A stretch of 16,151 nt of DNA, taken from NCBI GenBank assembly GCA_027596075.1, contig JADGJC010000581.1, forward strand, positions 1 to 16,151, given 5' to 3'. The translations under genes and the position numbers were made by a program. This document shows positions 1 through 8,800 of this stretch, in pieces. Within the stretch, counting starts at the first letter, position 1; every line of letters starts with the position of its first letter. Source of the stretch: Rhizophlyctis rosea. Taxonomy: Eukaryota > Chytridiomycota > Chytridiomycetes > Rhizophlyctidales > Rhizophlyctidaceae. The notes below the pieces were generated by a model. It worked only from the letters and a program-made list of their open reading frames with translations, was not told the DNA's origin and did no database searches.

Positions 1-8
1 CCCCCCCC
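1..8. other. C homopolymer at left window edge
   Basis: The window opens with eight C and closes with ten C (16142-16151) on the same strand. Telomeric ends would show complementary repeats at the two ends, so an assembly break at homopolymers is the simpler reading. Confidence 0.6.
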
Positions 9-84
9 ACCTCCTCGCGCGAGCCATCGAAAGTGCGCGGCCACCAATCGTTCACACACTGTATTGTCAAAAGGAAAGGCTTAC

Positions 85-1255
85 GTTTCATAGCATGGGC
101 ATGGCCATTTGCGGGAGAAGATCCAGGTACCGCAAACCAAACTTCACACAAAAAGTCAAATATTTGCACGAACAAGAGTTTGTTTGTCTCTTTGAAGACT
201 TGAGTTATATGCATTTGGCGGAAAGCATCAGAATACCAAAGTACGCTCATTTAGTGTACAACTTTAATTACCTTCTTATGCGAATGTACACTTTGATTTT
301 TCGACGCTGTGGTAGCGTTGGGCTCGGGAGTTGATACTTGCTGCCGCGGGTCATCTGTTTGCAAAGGATCATGAATGGTTCGCGTTTGCCTGCCTTTGAC
401 TGTGACGAGATGCAGCATGGACCCACCTGTCCGTACACACTTCAAGTGTCTTAGTGTCTTGATGATGTCCGAGCTCTTGCCCTGAATCTGTACAATGTTC
501 GGCTTTCCTTTGACGCGCAATACGTGCCGATTGTTATCCCTCAGCAGTGTACGGATTGTTTGTGGTTTTCTTGGTTCCGATAAGGCATACTAGTGGACAA
601 AATCCAACAGATGGTGACGTAAGTGCATACATCCACCAAGCATAAGTCGACAAAGTTGGGGCCACACTGTGCAAAGCGGCGACGATGCAAGCATGTTCAA
701 CATTATCTTACCCAGAACATATCGGACGCAGTTTCTTCGCCCGGTAGATCTTGTTTATCGACGCCTTCCAATTGTTTGCCGATTGACTGATTTGTCGTTG
801 AGTTCGGTATTTCGGACCGCTCCACAATTTTTCGATTTGCAACTTGATTTGGAATGTTCGAGTCAGGCCCTATTGACGTGGAGTGCAGAAACCCTGTTAG
901 GAGCCGCACGCTCAATCTCGACCAACAGCGGACAAATGTACCTATTTCGTAACAGCCCAGCTCTTGCAGGGCTTCCTTTATTTGCTTAGGATCACCCTCA
1001 ATTCTAAACCTCGTCGCAATGCCCTGAACCGGATCGACCGGATGGATCGACCGTTTCTCTCCTTTAGGGTCATCAAAGAACTGTCGAATTTGACGCGTTT
1101 TGGTTCCAAGTTTTACTGCATACTAAAGAGTGTGGAAAGTAAGGATATGGCGAATTGTCGACACACAGATCAGAGAGTGGTCATCAGCGAAGCTCATGGT
1201 TTTCTCATCCTCTTACCGTATGAATGTCCGGGGTTTTGGGCTTTTTGGGCGCCAT
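85..1255 (-). CDS. Repeat-domain protein, 5' part; likely paralogue of the front of the 11.8-5.9 kb gene
   Basis: I do not recognise a described family. ATG at 1255-1253 opens a basic 13-residue exon (MAPKKPKTPDIHT, NLS-like) ending 1217. Supported exons are 1255-1217, 1122-942, 869-712 and 589-272, with phases 0, 1, 0 and 0, and the frame stays open. Exon 2 begins YAVKLG, contains TRQIRQFF and ends IEGDPKQIKEALQELGCYEI. Exon 4 begins YALSEP, contains QTIRTLL and IQGKSSDIIKTL. Both are copies of a ~55-residue repeat also found at 11697-11237. Exon 3 is a polar linker. The 3' part is unresolved: one choice is a frame running through EVWFAVPGSSPANGHAHAMK to a GTAAGC site at 84, another reads a different frame to a stop near 91. 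The gene is probably cut by the window edge. Introns are 94, 72 and 122 nt; the 72-nt one has CCTAAC 25 nt before its AG. Start and repeats are well supported, the end is not. Confidence 0.65.
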
Positions 1256-1886
1256 TGTCCTCAATTATAATGTAGTAGTCGGCGACGCACAATTGACACT
1301 ACTGTAACAGAGAAAGGATACTGGAGGGAAGGGAGATACAGATGCAAGTGTACGACGGTAAAGGGGGGCGACTTCCCTTTTGAGTTGGAGGATGTGAGGT
1401 TTGAGTGTGGGAAAGCGGGATGGGCTCTTGGTTCAGCTGTGAGCAAAACACACAACTGAGTCCTGGAGGGAGGGATGTTGTCAAATATGCCCTCATTTGG
1501 CGAGATTGGTGCCATGCCACACTTTGCTAACGCATTGAAGCTGTGCCACCAATGCCCTTCCAGAATCCAGTGAGTCAGTGACCTTGCCACTAGATCCTCT
1601 TCTCCTGCTCCCAATCTTTCCATATTTGGCAGCATCATGGGGCTGTAATTTAATTAAAGGGCTGTACTGTACCATTGTCTGTTGGCAACCCATTCATTTT
1701 CGCATAAATCCAAACCCAGCCCCTCCCCACTTCGCTTCTCCCTCTGGCTCCCACACCTCCGCCAACATTTCACGCACACACGAGGAGTCACTCACATTCA
1801 AAATCATCCTTGCCGAACTTTAAACACCCTCTACACAAGGCGCGCTCCTTTACATATACCAAGACGAAAGTTGTTGGAAACAATAT
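1256..1886. other. Intergenic, upstream of the left gene
   Basis: Open frames exist on both strands (for example 1261-1638 minus), but they have no splice-consistent neighbours, no domain and overlapping rivals. The proximal part presumably holds the promoter of the gene starting at 1255. I see no clear TATA box and nothing else I can name. Confidence 0.4.
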
Positions 1887-2130
1887 CAGGTATGGCGAGC
1901 AGGACGTCCGTGCCCGGGAAACTGCAACATTGCCAGCGTTCTGTTTGGGGAATCTGGGTTTAAACCCGAGGTATTGCCGCTTGCGGTTTACGCTGAGGGC
2001 AATTGCCATCTGACTACGGTATTCATGTATTCTTGCAATCTGTCATGAACATGCCGGAAGCTTCTAGTGTCGCCTTTTTGGCGTCAACTTTCTGAAACTG
2101 GTAATGCCTGGGCACTTCGACGGACTCTTC
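1887..2130 (+). repeat. Dispersed repeat element, copy A
   Basis: This copy shares an ordered set of short blocks with copies at 12881-13110 and 13581-13810: CAGGTATGGCG, then TGCCCGGG, a GGAAACTGCAACAT-type stretch (1917 on), the hairpin-forming CGCCTTTTTGGCG (2071) and AATGCCTGGGCAC (2103). The block-to-block distances are similar in all three (about 167-181 bp from GTATGGCG to CGCCTTTTT). The copy is diverged and shows no coding sequence. Confidence 0.6.
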
Positions 2131-2251
2131 GCTGGCGTTTTTGTTGCTTCTTGTTACCTCTTTCACCATACTCTTGCATCCCAGACTATGCCGGTAGCCG
2201 TAGACGAGTCAATACCAACCCAATCACACCAAGAACCTCGTCAACACACAC

Positions 2252-3197
2252 ATGGCTACCGAAGATAACCCAAGTTTTGCCAGTATTATATTATTGTACC
2301 AAGTTCATAATATATTCTGGCTTTTTTACACACAATTCTGTTGGCAAATGGCCGTGATACCCTTACTTGTTGTGCTTGTAATACAATCAGCTTTGCGAAC
2401 CAGGTCCAGGAAACGGAATCATACAATAGGATGGCCATCGTTTCATACTCTTTCTCGGACTGACTGTGCGCATAGTATAGTGCGGCCGCAGCTGCGTATT
2501 CTCATCCCCTCAATACACAAACGTAATCACACGTCTACCATTCGTCAATTAGTCCAACATCCGCACCATCCTAGCATTCAAGTCTGCCTAGCGTCCGTAT
2601 CCCCCATCACTTTCGAAGCGAAAGTGCTTGAGGGCGGTCCACCACCAGCTCTTCCACACACTCCCCTCACATAATATCCGTCGTCAACCCCGACGCAAAC
2701 GTATATTCCATCCGCTCTCGTCTACAATGACCAGCAGTTCGGCCGAATCATGTATACGCTTCCTTCACGTTCAACGATACCGACGCTTGTTGGTTAATCA
2801 TCTCCGCCTTCTACACAATCATATTCCTTCCCGTTTACAAGCAATCCACCAATTGTGAAAGTGCGTCAGATCGGCCGTCTCTCGTTCGGCCATTCCAATA
2901 CTATCGTCAGGTTTCACAATGTCCCGTCCGCAACGACCGGTCTCAAATTCCCACTACATGCTACTAGTGCCGCTGACGAGGAGCATCGCTTTCAACAATT
3001 GTTCGAGTTTCGGCGTTGCAGACCGGATATATCAAAACAAGTCCTATCCCGACCCGTTCTCCAACACATACACTACGCCGTCCGCCATCTTATCTTGCTG
3101 TGGCTTCTATGCGCGCAAGGGGCCGACCATGAGTACCGTATCGTTTATGAAGCGTTCAGAGCCTTCCCGTTCCTATGAATTCTCAATGAGCAACTGA
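2252..3197 (+). pseudogene. Broken membrane-protein-like coding frames
   Basis: Coding-like stretches occur in successive, non-matching plus frames. ATG 2252 opens a frame with hydrophobic segments (SIILLYQVHNIFWLFY and AVIPLLVVLVIQ). At about 2680-2735 another frame reads VVNPDANVYSIRSRLQ. From about 2755 a third frame reads FNDTDACWLIISAFYTIIFLPVY, a good membrane helix, and ends at a stop near 2968. From 2919 a fourth frame runs to 3197. The middle part loosely recalls the TM5-TM6 region of class C 7TM receptors (polar FNxx followed by a helix ending in IPVY-like residues). That is a weak impression, not an identification. If it was a gene, it is broken by several frame changes that I could not explain by introns. 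Confidence 0.25.
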
Positions 3198-3612
3198 AAG
3201 AGTGATGTATTGCTACACAGAGCGGCGCACTGCCTAACCAGCAATCCAAACTCCCCCTCTGCGTTCCACAATAGCTCAACTTTGAACAGCTTTCCCTCCT
3301 GTGTATGCTGGTGATGGCTCCCTCCATATGTGGAGAGTGCGCGTTGCCCGCCACGTCGGGTGGTGACTATGGTGATACTGAAATGGATGTTGCTTTGGGT
3401 TTCAACGCGCGGTTCTTCTTTTCGGGCCGAGAACGCATGACAGGTGACGGGGATCGTCGTTATGCGGAGGATGAGGGTCGAGGTCCAATGTCAGACAATG
3501 TATTATTGGATGTGACGACGTATCGTGGGATTCCCGGATCAAACTTTCGCTTCTGCCCACGCCCCCATCACACGTTTGAACCGCACAACTATCATTCGGA
3601 GCAATCCACAAC
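3198..3612. other. No supported feature
   Basis: Only competing short frames on both strands (for example 3305-3616 plus and 3402-3641 minus), with no domain, repeat or splice structure I trust. It lies just 3' of the eIF3L remnant. Confidence 0.4.
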
Positions 3613-4396
3613 TTAACGCCTTTCCATGTTCGCAACAACAATGTCTAACCACAAAAATGTGAGCAAGATGGATTGGAGTAAAGCAAAGAACAAGTCCTAC
3701 CTTCGAAACTGTTGATGTGTCTGATGAACCAATCCCCAACGCGACGACCAACTTTGCTCTCCGCGATGTAAACCCAAATCCTACGGCACATTCAAGTGTC
3801 TAGCAAAAATCCATACGTTGTGTCCTTTGCAAAACATACCTGCTTCAAGTGGAAGTCCAAATCCGACGTAGGTCCAAAATCACCTTCAATAACACTCCCG
3901 TTCGCCCACCGCCTTTGCCTAGTCTTGTGCTTGAACACAAGCAAGAGGGTGCGAACTTCTTCCGGTGACACATCCAAGAAAGCAGCCAATTTGCCAACAC
4001 CAAGGGTGGTGTAGAGCTTGAGGGAGGAGCGAATGGTAGGAACCAAAAGCTGGGAGCAGAACTGCGCTCAAGGAAATTTTCAACTGATGCACCGTGGGAA
4101 CGTGGGCGGTGTTGACGGGGACGTCATAGTTTGGTCGGACGGGTGAGATGAACTTTGGGCAGGCAAAGTTGAAAAGTGCGTCGAAAATCGCCAACCCTTC
4201 CTCCCCCCTTTGCATCTTAGTAAGATGATCCCCATGCTTCTCCCCCATCAAAGTGTGGGACTGGTGGGAATGAATGCTTAGACATATTGTCCATCATCAC
4301 TTAGCCATCCATATATGGGAGCCTCGCATTTTCACCTAACCATTGAGGAGAAAGAGCCACGCACATGGCAACCAGAGCGTACAGCGGGCTCGCTTT
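3613..4396 (-). pseudogene. EIF3L: Eukaryotic translation initiation factor 3 subunit L, C-terminal part, disrupted
   Basis: eIF3L is a PCI-domain subunit of the eIF3 complex that recruits mRNA to the 40S ribosome. The minus strand shows, in family order, YALVAMCVALSPQWL (about 4384-4336), LMGEKHGDHLTKMQRG and FACPKFISPVRPNYD (4251-4150), HQLKIS, PTIRSSLKLYTTLGVGKLAAF (4043-3975), LLVFKHKTRQRRW, SDLDFHLKQ up to a GTATGT site at 3839, VYIAESKVGRRVGDWFIRHI (3772-3712) and a last exon ending in TAA at 3613. Together these cover the conserved C-terminal third. It is not intact. A one-base shift is needed between HQLKISLS and the PTIRSS frame (about 4060). Another is needed after the intron (GATTTGGG at about 3779), and the 4336/4260 intron joins out of phase. 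The N-terminal two-thirds are missing; upstream DNA is an HSF fragment. Identity is firm. Whether the shifts are decay or sequence error is judged under findings. Confidence 0.8.
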
Positions 4397-4440
4397 TCTT
4401 CGAGATTAGTATGAAACGACATGAGCAAATGCATCCACAG

Positions 4441-5072
4441 TCTTATAAAATCATACTTATTCAACTGCCTCACAAAGTTTGTTATGCTTGAAATGCTGCG
4501 TCAACATCGTCCTCTCGAAATCCGTGCGCTCCTTCACCACAAACGTGTCGCCATGCACCCCCCACGAAACAATCTTGGCCGTCGACGGTGACTAGCGGAA
4601 TTCTTCTAGCATGCCGTGCAGAGGGATTGTACTTAGTAATCGCGAAAGATCGCTACAAAGTCCCACGCTCAATGCCTTGATTCTTTTCAAAAGCTTCACG
4701 CCCGAGTCCTCCCTCCCGATTAAGGACGAGCAATGACCTACCGATACAACTTCTGCACAAACTCCAGAACACTCCCACTCCTCTCCACCGTCACACTAGC
4801 AACATCTGTCCTCCCACTGCATCCGAATCCCCACCATCCTCCGCAGTATCATTATCCGCATCCGAACTCTCCCCCGCCGCACTCTCACCCCTCTCCCGTT
4901 CCTTATCCGGACTCGTCAAGCTCTCATACGTCTGCTGCGGCGGGCTGGTGATCACCTGAGCGTATGCTTGTGGTTGCTGCTGCTGCTGTGGTTGCTCATG
5001 TTGTAGTTGGTGCGGCTGGTGGAGTTTTTGGGTTCGGACGGGGACGACGGAGATGAGTGTACTTCCAAACAA
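4441..5072 (-). pseudogene. HSF/SKN7-type transcription factor, DNA-binding domain remnant
   Basis: The HSF-type winged-helix domain binds promoter DNA. On the minus strand a Gln-rich, then acidic N-terminal stretch (about 5040-4810: HEQPQQQQQPQAYAQ and SSDADNDTAEDGGDSD) is followed in other frames by SGSVLEFVQKLYR (4779-4741), MLEE then a TAG stop (4594-4592), AKIVSWGVHGDTFVVKERTD through QHFKHN (about 4578-4481), and after a further shift FVRQLNKYDFIR (4476-4441). These are the domain's hallmark pieces in the right order: F-V-x-K-L-Y, W-x-x-x-G-x-x-F-V-V, FKHN and F-V-R-Q-L-N-K-Y. Defects are a frameshift near 4805, the in-frame TAG, and a frameshift with loss of the residues expected between FKHN and FVRQLN. 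The sequence stops right after the domain and meets the eIF3L remnant. Confidence 0.75.
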
Positions 5073-5189
5073 AGTATCCTACGTGTTGTTTATTTGAACT
5101 GTAAACAAAGAGACCCGCGTGGCGGACAGCCCAGGCTTCTGAGTGTTGACTAGCACGCCGCGGAAAGATTTAGACTGGACGTTATGTGA

Positions 5190-5490
5190 CTTTATGGCCT
5201 TGAAGATGTTTACACTTGCTTTCACATACCAGACTACAAGTTTCAGCCCGGCCGTTCGCCAAATCTATGCTTGGTGTGCAGTGCAGCTATCGACTTGGGT
5301 CTTCCGCCAGCGTCATCCAGACGCGAAAGGGGCGATAGGTTTGAAACGGTTACTTTCGGCGAAGTTACACGCGGTATGCTATTTGTTCCCTTTGCATATT
5401 GACAGATGTTCTGACACTTTTGTGGTTCGTGCTGGCGGACTCTCTAGTAAAGAGGATGGTGAGCAGGAGTCGATGAGTGGAATGGGACGG
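5190..5490 (+). pseudogene. Unidentified coding fragment with a frameshift
   Basis: I do not recognise the family. Directly after an in-frame TGA the plus strand reads a coding-like frame, LYGLEDVYTCFHIPDYKF ... SAAIDLGLPP ... RGDRFETVTFGEVTRG, to a stop at 5400-5402. Around 5396 the reading continues one frame over as LTDVLTLLWFVLADSLVKRMV, a hydrophobic helix, to a stop near 5492. The smooth continuation across the shift suggests one broken membrane-protein fragment. A competing 154-codon plus frame (5143-5607, TTG at its head) overlaps it; I find that one less protein-like. AATAAA-like signals follow at about 5652, 5709 and 5828. Confidence 0.35.
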
Positions 5491-5619
5491 TGTATTTTCA
5501 GCACACCAGACACGACGCGGCCAGGGGTGTGGCTGGTGCGACATGATGCACATTGCAGGGCCCATTATTGGGTCAGCGAGGACCCTGAGTGTTATCCCGA
5601 ACATTGAATGGCAAGAAGC

Positions 5620-5879
5620 AACAACCTCAAATTATCTCAAAGCTCGGAAAGCAATAAAAAAACAATAATCATATATACGCATCGACTGCCAACACATAAA
5701 AACGACAACAATAAAAAATACATTAGGTATGGACTTTCTACACAGTAAGATAAAAAAGGTATAGCTAATAAGAAAAAGAAAAAGAGGACGACCGGCATCC
5801 TCGTCTGTACAATCAAAGTAAACAAATAATAAAAAATAATCAATAAGCTATCCAAGTCCCTACAAATAATTCCCAGCAT
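5620..5879. terminator. A/T-rich 3' region shared by convergent units
   Basis: This A-rich plus strand contains AATAAAAAA-type strings (about 5652, 5710, 5828) that could serve as polyadenylation signals for the plus-strand fragment before it. The large minus-strand gene ends at 5880 and transcribes into the T-rich complement. I see no AATAAA on that strand. Composition differs clearly from the surroundings. Confidence 0.4.
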
Positions 5880-8800
5880 TCAAACTCCATCGTCATCCAT
5901 AGTAACCCCGTCGCCCTCATGCCCAGCACCCAAAGTAGCGAGGAACTCCCCAAAGGTGTCGCTACGTTCCCACCCGAACCCGTGCTCACTGGAAATGAAT
6001 GAACGAGGAGGCAGAAATGAGATGGTCAGGAACAATTTTGTCAAAGTCTCCAAAATCCGCTGAAAGCGAAAAATCGCAAACAAGGAAAGCACATCAACTC
6101 ACCCGTACTGGACAGTCATGTCTCCTGCTCCTTCCACCGTACCCACCGGGAATGGAGCCATCCATCCCGCGTTCCTATATCTCTCATAGAAGGGCGGCGA
6201 GGACGATGACCGCCTTCTCGGTTCAGTAGACCCACCCTCCTTCCTCCTTCCCTCCCCCCTCGGACTCCCATCCTCCAGCGGCATCAGCATACCCGTATCC
6301 GACAACGTACTACTCCCCATCTTCTCACCCCCCGCCAACAACCCCCCATCCTCATCAACCTCATTCCCATCATCCGACGCCAACAACATGGCTGCATCCT
6401 CAACCGCTACATCATCAGGGGCTGCACCATCAGCTTCTTGAGACAAAATGGAATCGTATTCGCCAAATGCCGCGGCGGCCGCGTTCGGGTTTGTCGTCTC
6501 ATTACCGCAGGATTTCGGCGAAATATGATCATTTTGCGCGAGGTGTTGTTGTTGGAGCAATTGTAAAGACTGCTGCTGTTGCGCGGGAGCGAGTTGAGGC
6601 TGCTGCATTTGTTCCACATCTGCCGTTTGTGCGGGAGTACCATTGGCATGTGGTTGATTGAACTGAGCCATTTGCGGTAATTGGGTCAACTGCGAAATTT
6701 GTGTCATTTGAGGCGCCGACGGATTTTGCATCGTAGGTTGCTGAGGAGTCGGTTGATTTCTCATGACGTCAATCTGGCTCAGTTTTTGCAAAGCAGCCAA
6801 AGCAGGATTGGTAACGCCCGGTAATGATGGGGAGGATGCGTTCGGAAATACAGGATCGCTGCGGAAATACAAGTAAGGTTGTCTGAGGGAAGGATATGAC
6901 TGTGCGCTGGGCGAAAGAGACTCACATGTCCATGAGCGACGCATCACCGAAATGATCGCCTCCATCAACCGATGCGTCGTTATGGCCAAGCGAAAGAGTT
7001 CTGACCAAAGCCCCAGTTAGGATGACATATTCGACTCATTCAGACTCTATCCATGCAACCTACGTTGTCTGCATTCCTGGTGCGGAACGACCTCGGATCT
7101 GCTTCTTGACAAACTGGTAGAGCCTGTACGCCGTCCTCTTGTCCAACATTTCCCAATCCAGGACGATCTCCGTTTGCCCGTCGGTCTGTTCGAAATATCA
7201 AGAAGCAAGATAAGCCATCCAAATCCGCAAAGGGGAGACCAGCTTGCACGACCCTAACGCGCATCATCCTCACGCACCGGCTTAAAAACACTCTGCAACA
7301 ACGTAATAATCTCCGCATGCTTCGACTCATCCAACTCATCCTCGCCAGCACCGCGAATCTCACCGCTCTGGCAAGGGAGACGTTCAGAATATGTCAAAAG
7401 GATCAAATGTTATCAGCATGTCATACCTCGGTTTTCAATCGGTCGTTTTCCTCTTTTAAGACTTGGACCTCTAGATATTCCCGAGTCATGAATTTTTAGA
7501 TCCCATCGACTTTCAATGGCACAAAGTCTTACCAGCTCTTAGATCCGCCGACGTACACTTTTCCGTCCGCAGCCCCTTTTTGACATGGTATAATTTCACA
7601 CTAATCTCATCAAACTTTTGCTTCCAGTATGTCAAAATCTGTCCGACAAGCAAAATTAGTGGACCTATTGCGACCCGCAGACCACATTGCCTCGGTTCTC
7701 ATGCTTACATCCTCCGTCCGCGCAAGCTGCTCTTTCACTCTACTAAGTTCATCATCTCCAAAATCGACTCCTGGTGCGGCGCGTCAAGTCCAACTGTCAA
7801 TCTCACCAAACCAACAAGTTTGGTGACTAGGTACGTACCGTTTTCTGGAATGCCACTCAACGTCGGCTCAACAACTTTAACGGGAATATCAGATGACGAT
7901 GTGACGACCTCCGACGGAGATATGCTTAAAGGAAAAAGACAATTACAATCGTACAATTTTCAATTTCATAATTGCTTGTAAACGAACACACCTCATCACC
8001 ACTGACTCTTCAACACGTTGGTACAGTAGCATATAGACATTTTGATTTTCCCGCGTTGGATTCTCGCACTTCGGTCTAACCACGTCGTCGTCATATAACG
8101 TCCAACTGCCATCCGTCGAATCAAAAGCGGCATAAACATAATGACCTGAAAACTTCCATTCAATCACGTGCGCCACAAAGCTTCAAAGGTACGAAGGAAA
8201 AATGAAATACAAACCCGACTTCAACGTCCAACCGTAGTGCATAATCAATCCTCTCAACATAAAACACACATTCGTCTCCGAACCGGCTTCCTCTGCAAAG
8301 GGGAGTGGTAAGTCTGACGCCAAGCAACATCCTTTCCACTGAAGTTGAAGATTGAAGTTCGGAACGTACGCAGCCGTAGAACAACATCGATATTTACTGG
8401 GTCAAACCGTTTCGTACCGAATGCATCGCCTCCCCGGAAGCCAAACCTTGCCAAGTGGAGAATCAAAACCGCGGGAAGTGTGTTCGGTCGCCGGCTAATG
8501 GTACTCCACTTATCTCCACACTGGCACGAATACGTGTACCTTTCCCGCTGCAGAAATGCGTGTCAGAAACATGCGCAAAACCAAACCTAATAAATGACAA
8601 AACGCCGTACCGCCATGTACATCCTCAAATACTCATCAACGCTCAGCACTCGGTTGACCGGAACCGTCGTCATCTTCAACGACCAAACAATCTCGGCCTC
8701 AGTCGTATCTGACTCGATCGGGCACGCGATGCATTTCCGAGTCATCAGCATTTCCCATGCAAGACTGGTCTTCACGGGACTGTCTCCGGGAATAGATTCT

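Noticed and set aside
251..520. Possible ribosomal protein eS4 fragment (minus strand HLVT...RTI..DPL resembles an eS4 stretch)
   Set aside because: Only a few residues match, and the exon fits much better as a copy of the repeat found in the large gene, including its exon start at Tyr 589.
1261..1638. 125-codon minus frame upstream of the left gene
   Set aside because: No domain and no splice partners, and it overlaps the probable promoter of the gene starting at 1255.
5143..5607. 154-codon plus frame
   Set aside because: It opens with a non-ATG codon, and a more protein-like frame (5190-5490) overlaps it on the same strand.
7040..7363. 107-codon minus frame across the NET exons
   Set aside because: It reads through an intron and the wrong frame; the spliced NET frame explains the region.
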